Below are positions 1-11,743 of a stretch of DNA of 64,000 bases, piece by piece. This DNA is from Pachypanchax playfairii (taxonomy: Eukaryota > Chordata > Actinopteri > Cyprinodontiformes > Aplocheilidae): the NCBI GenBank assembly GCA_006937955.1, contig SSNP01000145.1, positions 571,356 to 635,355 of the forward strand, written 5' to 3'. Made by a program: the position numbers and the translations under genes. The notes below the pieces were generated by a model, which was not told the DNA's origin, ran no database searches, and worked only from the letters and a program-made list of their open reading frames with translations. Every line of letters starts with the position of its first letter. Position 1 is the stretch's first letter.

Positions 1-784
1 GTACTCTGAGTTCTGAGAAAACCATAAAAGTGGTCAGGTGGAGCTGCATACTAAGTGGTGGCAATCTAGGGAGAGGTGTGACCGCGTCACTGTTCCAGAG
101 AAGTGAGGAAAATTTCAGCTAAAGAGGTGTGGAGAGCCACAATAAGATCCGTGCACATCAAAGCGTTGGTCATCAAGCACAAACAACAATCTACACTGCT
201 GTATGCTGAAGTATGTTTTATACTAAAGCAGAGCTCATTATTCTGTATTATTATTAAATCAAGTGTGATTCTCTTCAGGCTGTTACCACAATTCATTCAA
301 TTTATACGCAACAAAGTAAAGAACATTCAAGCTTCTCATATTTTATAATGTTTTAGTCCTTTTTTTATTGCTTAAAACAGTGAACATGGAAAAAGTTCAT
401 ATAGGTCTCTCTGCCCAAGTTCTAGACATACGTGACATATTACTACAATTTAGTGATGGTGGTTAGAAACATGTGATTTATAATGAAAAGGACGATGTAA
501 CTCATTGACTTTGGCAGCAAGAGAATAAAATCTCTTGCACGGTTGGTTAATGTACATTAGTTTTTATTTGTCGGCTCAAAAAACAAAAAATATGAAAATA
601 TAATTAGATTAGATCAGAGTTAGAGGTATGTGTTGAATACATCTTTATATAAAACCAAGTCCAACAGTAAATAATGATGATAAAGTCATCACCCGTCTCC
701 CTTTATCAGATAAGAGCAGGTTAACATTAAACTAGTAGTGGACACTCATCCAAAGCAACTTGACGGATATGTTGAGGGGAATTT

Positions 785-1316
785 TGAGGTTTGCTAAAGG
801 ATTGTTTAACGTATAGGCTCAGGTCTTTTGGAGTAAGAGGGCCACTCCTGAGGACCTTCTATGACTCTGTGGTGGCATCAGCGGTCCTGTACGGTGTGGT
901 CTGCTGGAGCAGCAGCATCACAGAGAGGGAGAGGAAGAAGCTGGACAAGATCATCAGGAAATCCAGCTCAGTCCTGGGCTGTCCTCTGGACTCGGTTCGG
1001 GAGGTGGGGGACAGGAGGGTCCTGGCCAAACTCAGGTCAATGCTGGACCCTGAGTCCCACCCCTACAGGAGACTATGTCAGCTCTAGAAAGCAGCTTCAG
1101 TGACTTTATAATGAACATTTCTAAACTGCAATAATCCCATGTGCGATACACAAAACGGACACTTATATTACTATCCATATTGTATATATTTTTAATTAAT
1201 GAATGCACATCTTTATTAATTTTTTTAAACTTTCTGTGTTCCGTCCTATAATGAGTGTTGCAACACCGGAATTTCCCCAATGTGGGACAAATAAAGGATT
1301 TCTTATCTTATCTTAT
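785..1316 (+). mobile_element. 3' end of an L2/Rex-type LINE
   Basis: An open frame (791-1084) reads as the C-terminal end of a non-LTR retrotransposon reverse-transcriptase protein. It contains FYDSVVASAVLYGVVCW, then a basic stretch with ERERKKLDKIIRKSSSVLG and AKLRSMLDPESHP. This layout is typical of the region after the RT fingers in teleost L2/Rex/CR1-like elements. A 3' UTR follows and ends with AATAAAGG and a short ATCTT repeat, as expected for the tail of such an element. All upstream parts (endonuclease and RT core) are missing, so this is a dead 5'-truncated copy. The exact clade is uncertain. Confidence 0.75.
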
Positions 1317-3300
1317 AAACCAGAGAAGGGTGGAATTAAACCAGCAACCACACAGGTGGAACATGTGACCACTCTACTCACTGTGCTATATTTGATGCCA
1401 TAAGAAAGGAAAGCTAAAGGAGAGATATGAAGGGACGTGAAGATTTCTTGGTCTTTTGAAGACAAATTTGACACGTTGTGCTCAGTGACATTTACCTGAG
1501 AGCTTTAATTATAAGCCACTTTGTATCAAAGTTTGACAGAACAAAGTCTGAGCACTCTTCTCTTCAGGGCCGACAGCAGGTCGTGTTTCAGTGTTCATCA
1601 GATGCTGTTTTATCACATACAAAGAAATGAGTAATAATGAGAATTATATAGACCACAACAAAATCACACATAACAATTAATAATGTTTAGAGGCAGAACA
1701 GCAGCATGTATGATGTCCAATAACCTTTGTTTCTTGATTTTTAACATCTGGTAGAGACCCTGTCATCACACCCTAATGTTCATATGTGTTACCAAGGTTA
1801 CGACAGTCAGCAATAATTGCCTCCTTGACAATTCCCTCTATCTGAATAATTAGCTGTTTATACTTTAAATTCATTACCAAATCACATTTGTGCAACTCTA
1901 CAGTTCTGTGGGTGTCCTTTATCACTTTTAAAGCTTCAAACAAACCTCATCCTACTTGAAAAAAAATGTTTTTTTAAACACTTGAATGTTTGTTAAGTAT
2001 AGAAGTTCAATTGGCAGCTTTTCCCACCAAATGCACAAAATGAGCAAAGAAATCAAGTATCCTTCCAACCCAGAGACGCTGTGATAAATGGACTAAAAGC
2101 AGCATATTATATAGAGTTTATTCCATTTTATGATAGGATTTCTTTTCTGCTGCACACACTACAGCCTCGAAATGGGCTCGATCAGCTGTTTATTATCACA
2201 GCATGCATGATTGCATGTGTTTATCAGGCTACATTATACTGATTTAGCTGACACTCTTACAATAAAACAGCACCTGCTTCCACAATAACAATCCAGGTTT
2301 TCTCTAAACTGAAAACTTTCAGAAACAAACATTCAAATCACAAACTAAAATCCAACACATGGTGACTTTTAACAGAAAACAGGACAAAGAGAGACGCTTT
2401 CATCAATATGCAGTATGTTGCTGCATTTAACGAGTTGACTCAGACGCCTCCAGAGAGGAAGTGACATTCCAGGCGGACGGTGTGACAGATCACGTATGCT
2501 GACTGATGGCGGTAAGTGGAAACAGATGTGAATATTGACAGAAAGTGACTGAAACATCTCGTTTTCAGATGAGGCCTGGCTGGTAGAAGTGAAGCTAAAG
2601 CATTACACATTTTCACACATTAAAGTCGGAGTGTGTGTGTCAAAGGGAGAACTTTTATGTCCTTTTATGTGTGAACATAAGAGCAAAGAGCAGATGTTTG
2701 TTGACAAGAGATTTGACATAAATCCACTGGGTTTTTAAACCGTAACAACGGCTAACACAACACTTGTGACAGCTAATTTTCTGTGAAAATGATGTAGATT
2801 CAAACTGTAACAAACACAAAATGACACCAGAAAGTAAGCTAGTTTTACCCCTTTTTTAGATATTGTGTCAACAAAATATGAGATTTATTTATATGTATGT
2901 ATATACACACACATAGTCCAACAGAATACATTAAACATGCACAGTAAATCAGTAATTCGTGGTTCCTCTTCTCAGATGTTCAAGTTCTCATGTCGCCAGT
3001 TTTTTGTCTTATAAATATCCGTGTCTCTGGACAATCTTTGTTTATTTCAAAGTTGATTTCACGCTCCTTGTCAACTTGCTCATTGCTTGATTTGATTGGG
3101 CGCAATTAAACTGGCATAAAGTAGCAAAAAACATGCTTAAAAGGTTAAACAACATTTTTAAATTGGATGTTTTTATTGGTGTTTATCTCTACAAAAACTT
3201 GTGTTTAACCTGCAAGATGCACTTCAAAGTGGGGATGCACCAATACCGATACTAGTATCGGAGCCGATACTATAATAATGTACTCGTATTGGTTAGTTAA

Positions 3301-3848
3301 AGGGCCCTTCCATTAAAAAACGTTTTTCTGAGGTTTCTGTTGAATATTTTAGCTCCACAGGTGTTCTTACCTTCATAGTGGGTGTGAAAACAGATCAACA
3401 ACTTCTCTTTCAGTTTTAATCTCTCAAACTACGCAGGTGGAGATAAAACCCGAGTTCTCCCGAGTCTGAACGGCCTGTATCTGTTTCATCACAACTCCTT
3501 TGTTCATTAGTATTCATCAGCTCCCGCAGTTGAAACCACGCCTAGCATGCTGCTGGCTAAAAGCTGTTAGCATAAGACGTAACAAACAGGAAGAGAGAAC
3601 ATTTGATGTTGCCATGCGCAGTGGGGCAGGAAACAGTATACCTTGCTCTGATAGGCTAGTTTGTTAGCCAATCAGAGTCCAGCAAATTTACATAATGAAT
3701 ATGAACGAGCGGCTGCCCGAAGCCTGACAGATTGAAAGGTCTGTTAATCAGTGTTTCCTGACGCTTTTTAGATATAAAATGTTTCATATTACTGGTTAAT
3801 ACTTAAGAAACAACCACACAGTCATGAAATTTCTGTGAAATGGCCTAT
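3301..3848 (+). mobile_element. R1 MITE, copy 1 (TTAA target)
   Basis: The copy is flanked by TTAA at 3297-3300 and 3849-3852. Its ends are AGGGCC and GGCCTAT, variants of the family ends AGAGGCC...GGCCTCT. It is alignable over its length with the copies at 19992-20555, 44815-45392 and 62517-63035. There is no long ORF. It is most likely a miniature relative of a TTAA-specific DNA transposon (piggyBac or Kolobok type); the ends alone do not decide which. It inserted into the hAT element at 3230-4553. Confidence 0.75.
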
Positions 3849-3863
3849 TTAAATATATTTAAA

Positions 3864-4208
3864 GGAACAGATTAGGGAAGTTTTTGTGGGTCTTCATGCC
3901 AACTGTCTGCACATTAAAGCACAAATCTGTTGCAGAAATCTATTTGAAAACGAAGCAGCTGTTTCCTGTTTGAGAGAGGTGTAAAATGTTTTTGGTTGTG
4001 TTATTAAGAGTAAACAAAAACTGCTGTTCTTAGTGAAGGGTTTGCATTTCTCTATGTAAGCTGCACAGTATTTATTTTTCCTCTCAGACTCTAAACTCCT
4101 TGATTTTGTGTTCAGTGTGTTCTTCTTTGTCTGTATCTGTGTGTGTATTTTTGTTGAGTTTCTCTGTTATTTCAGTCCAGTTGTTGCTTGTTTGGGAGCT
4201 CTTTGTGG
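3864..4208 (+). repeat. Repeat X, copy 1
   Basis: About 345 bp matches the reverse complement of 15291-15681 closely. The match starts at a GACAGATTAGGGAAG-like word and ends at TTTGTGGGGTC. Relative to the other copy, this one lacks about 28 bp plus a short duplicated CTTGTTTG block. No ORF or element ends could be assigned, so the class is unknown. Confidence 0.7.
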
Positions 4209-4275
4209 GGTCATATTACAGGTTAATACTTAAGAAATAATCACAAAGTCCAAAAATTTGTATGAAATAGCCTCT
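4209..4275 (+). repeat. Detached right end of an R1 MITE
   Basis: These 67 bp repeat the last part of the R1 family (the TTAATACTTAAGAAAT block, then ATAGCCTCT) and stop at TTAA (4276-4279). Together with the TTAA at 3297-3300 this bounds the whole block of R1 plus repeat X inside the hAT host. The block may be a longer R1 relative that carries repeat X, with the complete R1 copy inserted next to it. Confidence 0.6.
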
Positions 4276-5040
4276 TTAAACAATACCATGCACTGATACT
4301 TAAAATGTGGAAATTCTGCAATAATTTCACAGAAAATGTTTATTTCTCACTTGAAATTTTAGTTCTGTGGTTATTTTTATCAATATTTTATTTTTTTATC
4401 GAGTTCACCATCATTTGTTGAAAATAAAACTTGTCTTCCAATTTATTGCATTTTTTGGCGTGGTATCAGAATTGATTCTCGGTATCAGCAAGTACTCAGA
4501 TCCAAGTATCGGTATCGTATCAGTTTGGAAAAAATGGTATCATTGCGTCCCTACTTCAAAGGAGAATGGGTTGCAAATTCTTTCACAATGATGCAGGAGG
4601 GTGATAAAGTCAAACAGCAAAACAACTTTAAGTTAGTGCAGCTAAATGTGGTTCTACTAGGTGTTAAACTAGTTTAATAAATAATAACATGGTGGAATCT
4701 TTTGTGTTTTATTCCCATGAGGTTCTATTTGAATAATGTTAGAACCTGGTAAACACCTGACATCTTTATAATGCCCTGATATGTAAAACCATAAAACTCA
4801 GAGTACAGACTTTCTTTTTTTTCCATGACTGTTTGTAAACTAAGTCACAAAGACATTTAAATTTCTCCTTGATAGTTGTACCTTGCATCTCCCTTGCTGA
4901 AATCTTTCCCAAACACACGGATGCATAAAGCCCTGCATGTATTGACATTTTTCCACCTGACTATCTCACCTGCACACACAACACGAGCTCAGATAAAAGG
5001 TGTCGGTTTGTGTCAAACATGCCAGTGTGTGTCCACTTAC

Positions 5041-5180
5041 TGACAGAAAGGCAGTAGAGACAGCAGGGTCTCTTTGGTGGGGTGGGCTGTGAACTCTGGC
5101 AGCGCCTGGATTAGTTTGTTCATTACCATGCGAAGGTAGCCCTGCAGCTGCTTCCTCCTTTGCTCCACAAACTTGGCATC
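5041..5180 (-). CDS. snx29: SNX29 exon: end of PX domain
   Basis: This is a 140-bp internal exon of sorting nexin 29. The acceptor CTGCAG lies just before position 5180 and the donor GTAAGT just after 5041. It starts in phase 0 and encodes DAKFVEQRRKQLQGYLRMVM followed by NKLIQALPEF and a KETLLSLLPFC ending. In SNX29 this is the last helical part of the PX domain, which in PX proteins binds phosphoinositides on endosomal membranes. It joins in frame to the exon at 19352-19492, which ends GNK. It ends two bases into a codon (CA). Reading through the donor would give a stop after one more codon. Identity with SNX29 rests on recognising the family sequence, not on a search. Confidence 0.92.
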
Positions 5181-5924
5181 CTGCAGTCAGACAGACACAA
5201 ACAGAGAAAAGAAGTTAAAAAAAAACACGTCAAGGTTAAAGCTGCAGCTTGTTATATAGAATCTGATGAGAATAAAGAGTTGCATGGTGTTATAGTTGAG
5301 TAGTTTGCACTAAAAACTGAAAATCTCAAACACATGCTTGTTTTGTGGATCTCACACTATTAAAGGGGTTGAGGAGTTTGTATAGTCCCAATGTAGATAG
5401 GACATGACTCAGACCCACTTTCAGAGAGCCACTCTGGAGGCAGAGGCACGGAGCCACATGGCCCGTGTTAGCATGGCTAATCAGCATCCATCACGGCTCA
5501 GAACAAAGCCTGAGCTACGATCAGCTTTACTCTCTGGAGCTTGGACTTGGAACAGACAGTCGTCGTGGGAAACCGACATCCAGCTTCTAAAACACTGCCT
5601 AGCTGTTTGATCTAAGACCCAGGTGATTTGATTTGTTTTGACTTAAAATACACATTTGATTTTTCTTTGTAAGAATGAACAGTTTGCCATACTAAGACTC
5701 AAATATTGGAGCCAATAACCACCATTTTAAAACCAATTCACCATTAAAACACTGATAACAAGAGACTAACATGCTCCAGTTCAGCATTAAGTGTAAGATT
5801 ATCATCTGAAGCCCATATAAGGACATTTGTTTCCAAAATTAAAGCATACGAGCAGCAATATTAGTAAGAATAAATAAATGCTAAAACTAGCTTGAAAAAC
5901 TGGAGACAATGTTTTCATCCAAGA

Positions 5925-5967
5925 CTAATCAAAACTTAATAAAGTATTTTTGATTTGATTGATTTGA
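5925..5967 (+). repeat. LINE 3' tail scrap
   Basis: AATAAAGTATTTTTGATT followed by GATTGATTTG matches the terminal 3' sequence of the LINE at 51600-52522. Only the last 40 or so bases are present, as expected from extreme 5' truncation during reverse transcription. Confidence 0.5.
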
Positions 5968-6319
5968 AAACAAGAGGAAGTTTTGTTACTTGAGTCCCAC
6001 TACATGAACAAACAATAATTATTTATCTACCAGGACTTTTTAAAATCTTATTAAAATTGTGAAGCTATTGAGAAGGAGATCTACACATATTGTTAAACAC
6101 CCAAATACAACAACGAAATTCAACTAACTAAATTAGATTTGATTGGGTTTTTTCATTGGATGCTGACAGCTAACTCTTTAGAGATTACCGGTTTTCACAG
6201 GGACAGTTATTCATGTTACACATTATATTTATTTTTCACTAGCTGATGAGAAGAAGACTAAACATTGTAAGAGCTTTTGAAATGCTTCAGTCACATGTTC
6301 AGGCCTCCAGACCACTTAA

Positions 6320-6801
6320 AGACCCACTCCAATCATCTTTTGAGCTATTTCAAAGCATCTCAGTGTCTTTAAATTATGATTATTGTTCTGTTTTTTACCC
6401 AAAATCACAAAATCTGTGCCGTTTTCTTGGAAGTGGTTTCTGCATAGCGACAGTAGCTCATTAGCAATTTGATTCTGAGCTTTGGGTTGAACCGTTGGTG
6501 CAGATCATCAGTTGCTGAGAGCTCTCTGTTTATGCTAGCGCTATCGCTAGCTTATTGCTAGCTTACAGCTAGCTTACAACTAGGAGCTTGTGCCCCGCCC
6601 AATGCCTTTTCTTTGTCACATACGGACCCTTTTTCAAACTGCATTTTTGCATCTGCTACTGATTCACAGCTATTTGAATGCAGAAATAATCAGAAATGCC
6701 ATTTTGAGTTTAATTTTCTTATGATATGTCCTCTAGCATCCAAAAATGGCACAAGAACATGTTAACAACACGAAAAACACAATTTTTGTTGGAGTGGATC
6801 T
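6320..6801 (+). mobile_element. R2 MITE, copy 1 (TTAA target)
   Basis: TTAA (6316-6319) precedes AGACCCACTCCAAT and the right end reads TTGGAGTGGATCT before TTGA (6802-6805), so the ends are inverted repeats. The middle carries a run of CTAGC words (CTAGCTTACAGCTAGC and relatives) able to form hairpins. It matches 17779-18441, 30973-31451 and 61044-61484. There is no coding capacity. TTAA targets suggest a piggyBac or Kolobok origin. Confidence 0.75.
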
Positions 6802-8280
6802 TTGAAACTTATTTTAGTTCATACCCAAAATCTTCAAACATCAATTAACGAGAGAAAAAATATTTTTGATCACTGAATTGAAAGAAACACAGCTGCATTT
6901 CCACAGTTGAAGTGATCTAATTTAGTTTCACAGTAGATAAACTGTTTAGTATTTTCATTTTTATGTGATAGAGTCCCAAACTAAATATATCACTTTGTTC
7001 AAACAGACTGATGCTGATGATTGTCATTGAGATGAACAAGCAGATGTGGTAGAACCTGTAAAAGTAGGTAAAATCCAGAAAAAAAGACATAAGAACGTGT
7101 CATAAAAAGTGACGACAACATCTTTCACAGACGAATTCACTCATAAAGACACAGTTTCCATCTTTGTCAGCAAATCTACGGCTGTGTTTTTCCACATTTT
7201 GTTCATTTGGGCAAAAAGTTAGCAAATGACATGCAGACGAGCAGCAACAAGGACTTCAAATGTGAAATGAGACAAGAGGTTCAATTGTAGCTCCAAATAT
7301 TGCATAAGTAGCCAAGTTTAAGAGAGTGTAAGTGGATAACTGCACTCTGCAGCATGGTGGGTAAAACCGAAGGGTAAATCTGATGTGTCAGATTACGCTG
7401 TGAATGTCTGCGTGGGTTTCATGCGATGCCAACACAAAAAGGGACAGAGAGAATGCTTTCATGGATTTCAGAAGAGTAATGAAACTAATGGACATCAGGA
7501 CAGATTCGTCCTCTCATGGAGGCGGCGAGGGGGAGTGAGGAGGCCAGGTGTTTAGAGAAGAACCTGCTGTGGCATATTAATGGCGGTACAAGGATGAACG
7601 TGTCCTGCCACATCTGGTCACATACAGTCAGGCTGTTTTTCATCCGATTTTTATAAATCACATATAACTGAAGGCAAAGATGTTTCACACTGAAAACTAA
7701 ATCTGATCCCATGATTATGTGCACTGGAAATCTATTGTTTTTTTTGTTTTGCGTGGGTGGTCCTGCCATCGACCTGCTACTGCAAACTGGTGGAGAGTTA
7801 CTTTTTTCTTTTACTTCCAGGAAGCTTTCATTGCCACACAAACCTTTCCTCTACCTATGAAGCTGTTGAGGACATGTGTCACACCTTCTATTGTCTCCTG
7901 ATTCACTGACAGTCTGTCAGATAGGCCTCAGTTTGTGTGCCTGGGGGTGATCCCTGTCTGAAGAGATAGTTAGCAGCACCATCGGGTATCTTCTCGTCTC
8001 CGTTCCTGTTCACTCTGTGCACATCAGGTTTCACTCAGATGTATTCACCCTGGACGTTTTCTCTGATGACCGCTGAGATTTGATATAGTAGAAATTGGCA
8101 GGAACTTGTGAATGTCTGTTAAAAGATGGAGCAGAAGTAACATCTACAAGACTAAGATGTCCAATCCAGGAGGACATGAACAGTGAAAAGGATTTCTATC
8201 AGTCTGCAAGAGCCACAGTGATGCTTTAACTGTCCAACCCTTCAGTCTTTGTCTGTGAACAAAGTGTTTGTAGATACAAT

Positions 8281-8400
8281 GAAACGAGTTAGCACTGCTG
8301 CCTTGCAGCTAGAAGATCCTGGTTTAAAGTCCACAGTATAAAAACATGTAAATGAACTCTAAATGGACTCTAGGAGTGCGTCTGTACACACATGGTTGTA
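8281..8400 (+). repeat. Possible degraded LINE-associated repeat
   Basis: The wording GTTAGCACTGCTGCCTTGCA followed by AGATCCTGG resembles a sequence found in many fish genomes next to RTE-like LINE fragments. The copy is short and eroded. This call rests on recollection of the motif only. Confidence 0.3.
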
Positions 8401-10660
8401 ACAGAGTAATAATCTGCCCAGTTATTCAGGTGTAAACAATATCTAAACATGGTTTAACATTTTTATAAAACTCTAAGCACCCGATTTTAACCAGAAAAAC
8501 ACATGATCTCCAAATGGGCTGATTGTTCCAGCTGACAGCTGTCGTGCCACGCCCCCCTCCGTTTACTGCTCATTACATTCAGCCCAAAGTTCAGCACTTT
8601 AACTAATGACAGTGGACGTGTAGTGGCGTGTGCTTTGCGTCGGAGTGTGCGGCTGCTGAAAAGTAGCAAATCTGAACAGTATGAGGTGGATGATTAACTT
8701 TCACATTCATTTATCAGAGTGTCTAAAAACGTCATGTTTTCTTGAGTTTTTGGGAACTAACTTGTTTCGATTGTGCCTTTAAGTTCAGTGTAATATGTTG
8801 CAAAGCATTTTTGGCAATTAATTAGTTGAATATTTTTGTAGATCTTTTGTTTGAAGTATTTTTAATTACTATTGTTGTTGTTAATGTCAGTTTGAACCCA
8901 TTTAATGTTAAAACCACTGAAGTCACTGAATAAAAGATGAACATTTAAAAGCCGTACTGCAGTTGTGACATTTTTATTTTTGTTGTTTTGTCTTTTAACA
9001 TGTAAAATCATCATGTCAAGCTTTTACATTTAGCTGCTTTACTTGCTATGAACAAACTGTAAGTAAATATTCCAGAACAAACATCTTCAGTATGTAAATG
9101 TAGCCTGTAGTGGCAAATAGGCAGTTTGTTTCTGAGCATTAGCTTGAAACTGTTTCACTAAATTAAACAGGAACATTAACTTGAGCTCTGTTTTAACTTG
9201 AAGTTCACTTGAGTGAAATGAGCATTCCCAGCGTCAGTACGCTCTGACTACAAAACAAGGTCAACACCTTCCTCTTCGTTGTTCCACTCTGGAAATCAGC
9301 AGGACAGAAATCTGCTCTCGAGGTTCCTGAATACTCACTAAACTGAAGAGCGGAGTGATGCATAAAACATCACACACGATTGAAGAACGCTGGTACAAGA
9401 GCTCCACAGTGTCTCCTTGTCATAATTAAAAGCATTAACATGTATATTGCATAACATGTGAACACAAAATACAAAGCGTTGTTAATAATTCACCTTGTGG
9501 TTCGTGATGAATTAATCAGGAATGCATCTCCTGCTGTAACAAGCACCAAAGGTGAATTCACTTACATCATGTTTGGGGATATTCTTGTCAATTTAACTTC
9601 AGAAAAACCTAAAATCCTAAAACCCAACAACAGAATCGTTTTACACACTTTATAATGACGTTCATGTTGCATTAAAGATGGCTGCTGAAGCCAAGCAGAA
9701 AAAACCCAGGATTCATTTTAAAGGTAAAATGTAACAGCAGAACAACTTCCATGAATTTCTATGAATCAGAAGAGCAAATTTGGTCTAAGATTATTGAGCT
9801 TATGATTAAAAATAAGCAACAATTTATCCATTTTTTTTTAACGATATTTAAAAACATAGACAAACTGTGCTAACGTTAGCATCCGCGATCAGCAAACTCT
9901 TCCACAAGCAGCTGAAACAATTCTGTGAATTCAGCAAAGCCTTTTCATCTGTAAACATACTGCTGAAATGGAACATTTGCATCCATATCCACAGAATTCA
10001 GGAAATATTTTTAACTGAGCTTTTAAAATGTTCTGAATCCACTCTGGTTTAACATTTAGTTGGGAAAAATGTGGGGTTACATCCTAAAATATACTGATGC
10101 TAGTGTCAGTTTCTCACTTGTAACATCTAAAACTGCATTTTCATTTAGAACTGATGAAAAAACATCTTCAGGAATCAGGAAAAAAGTTCAGTTGCCATTT
10201 TTAACATCTTAGGGTCATAAACAGTGTTGGGAAAATTACTTTAAAAACATAATTAGATATATTTCCTCACTACTTGTTCCAAAAAGTAACTGAGTTAGTA
10301 ACTGAACTACAAAAAAGTAACTAGTTACCTGAGAAAGTAACTGACTGAATTACTTTTAAAAAGTGGCAATACATAAAAGAATTTGAATTTTTTTAAGCAC
10401 TTTCACAAGTCAGTGGAAATGAATAAAACAGATAAGTAATTGGAAATAACTTTCTATATTTACTGCAAAAAAACAGACAGCCAAAGAAGAAGTGCTTCTA
10501 TCTCCACCTTGCTGCTGCTTCATCAAATCTATTAAAAGTTTGCGAGGGGGTACACACGTGTCCTTTATGACGGCTCTGATTGGTTATCATGAAACATGTG
10601 ACTCTTCCTTAGCCAATCATAATCACTTATCTCGTAACTCACCCAGCCTCTTCACAACCA

Positions 10661-10664
<4 letters not shown>

Positions 10665-10732
<68 letters not shown>
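10665..10732 (+). repeat. (GT)n microsatellite
   Basis: About 34 uninterrupted GT units. Similar runs follow each unit of the adjacent tandem repeat (11024-11080, 11372-11390) and the dispersed copy (53809-53838), so the GT run appears to be part of the repeat and not an independent microsatellite. ORFs through it (poly-CV or poly-HT) are not genes. Confidence 0.95.
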
Positions 10733-10736
<4 letters not shown>

Positions 10737-11020
10737 TTTGTATTTCTGACCTCCTGAGGACCAGTTTCCTGACTTTTACTATCTTTCTGGGGTCCGAGGG
10801 TTCTTGTGGGGACCGAAGCCTGGTCCCCATGATGGGGACTCCCCTTTTTAGGGTTAGGGGTTAGGTTTATAGGTATGGTGTGAATCGAGTTTTAGTTAGT
10901 CTTAGGGTTAGTTATAGATCAGTAATGGTTAAGGTTAGGAAAAGGGTTTGGGTTAGGTATAAATCTAGTTACTAAAATCAATGGAAGTCAATGGACGGTC
11001 CCCATAAGGATACCAAAACA

Positions 11021-11084
<64 letters not shown>

Positions 11085-11390
11085 TTTGTATTTCTGACCT
11101 CCTGAGGACCAGTTTCCTGACTTTTACTATCTTTCTGGGGTCCGAGGGTTCTTGTGGGGACCGAAGCCTGGTCCCCATGATGGGGACTCCCCTTTTTAGG
11201 GTTAGGGGTTAGGTTTATAGGTATGGTGTGAATAGAGTTTTAGTTAGTCTTAGGGTTAGTTATAGATCAGTAATGGTTAAGGTTAGGAAAAGGGTTTGGG
11301 TTAGGTATAAATCTAGTTACTAAAATCAATGGAAGTCAATGGACGGTCCCCATAAGGATACCAAAACACACGTGTGTGTGTGTGTGTGTA
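10733..11390 (+). repeat. 348-bp tandem repeat, two units
   Basis: Unit 1 starts at 10733 (TTTGTTTGTATTTCTGACC) and unit 2 at 11081, exactly 348 bp apart. The units are nearly identical (for example GAATCGAG versus GAATAGAG). Each runs through GGGGTCCGAGGG, telomere-like AGGGTTAGGGGTTAGG, then GGTCCCCATAAGG and a GT run. The second unit has a shorter GT run. A single dispersed copy lies at 53501-53838. The near-identity points to a recent duplication. Confidence 0.9.
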
Positions 11391-11464
11391 GCCAGCACTG
11401 CGTTAATATCAACCAGTTTATTTTACCAATTCATAGTAACACACTGCATTTCACTTTCACTAAC

Positions 11465-11743
11465 GGCCGTAGCTCAGGCGGTAGAGCGGTTCATCTGGTA
11501 ACCGGACCAGACCAGATCGCCTGGGCGTTGTGTCCTTGGGCACTTAACCCACTTTGCCTGTTTGGTGGTGGTCGCCTCTGTCAGTGTGTCCCTGGACAGC
11601 TGTGGCTACAACATGTGTAGTTTATCACCACCAAACGTGTGAGTGTGTGTGTGAATGGGTGAATGATACACTGTAGTGTGAAGTGCTTTGGGGGTCGTAG
11701 GACCGAAGTAAAGCGCTATACAAGTACACGCCATTTACCATTT
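11465..11743 (+). mobile_element. tRNA-derived SINE
   Basis: The 5' part GGCCGTAGCTCAGGCGG resembles a tRNA with an A box (TAGCTCAGGCGG, 11470-11481). The B-box region looks damaged or rearranged. The 3' body carries GAATGGGTGAATGATACACTG, then AGTGCTTTGGGGGTCGTAGG and AAAGCGCTATACAAGTAC, a conserved tail common in teleost SINEs (V-SINE-like). It is transcriptionally dead as far as the B box shows. Confidence 0.7.

Larger units (their letters stand above)
3230..4553. mobile_element. Non-autonomous hAT element with nested insertions
   Basis: An 8-bp direct repeat, CTTCAAAG, flanks the element exactly at 3222-3229 and 4554-4561. The ends are inverted: TGGGGATGCA on the left, and TAGGGACGCA when the right end is read in reverse. 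An 8-bp target duplication and such ends are the hAT signature. The inner sequence is rich in GATACC/GGTATC words. No transposase is present. About 970 bp of other repeats (3301-4275) sit inside, so the hAT itself is only about 350 bp. A second copy lies at 20636-21277. Confidence 0.8.
1..5040 (-). other. SNX29 intron after the last exon found here
   Basis: This stretch follows the 5041-5180 exon in the minus-strand gene. That exon ends in the middle of a codon at a good donor (GTAAGT), so at least one more coding exon must follow. I looked for the SNX29 tail on the minus strand here and did not recognise it, so it probably lies left of position 1. The stretch holds a LINE 3' fragment near 0.8-1.3 kb and a nested hAT/TTAA block at 3.2-4.6 kb. 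Positions 1-780 and 1320-3220 show no gene or repeat I can name. Confidence 0.6.

Noticed and set aside
2369..2557. Candidate last SNX29 exon on the minus strand
   Set aside because: Translation lacks the proline/basic tail expected for SNX29 and has no suitable acceptor that gives the needed phase (one base to finish the CA codon).
10492..11620. Several ORFs reading poly-Cys-Val or poly-His-Thr
   Set aside because: They are translations of GT/CA runs and of the 348-bp repeat, not genes.
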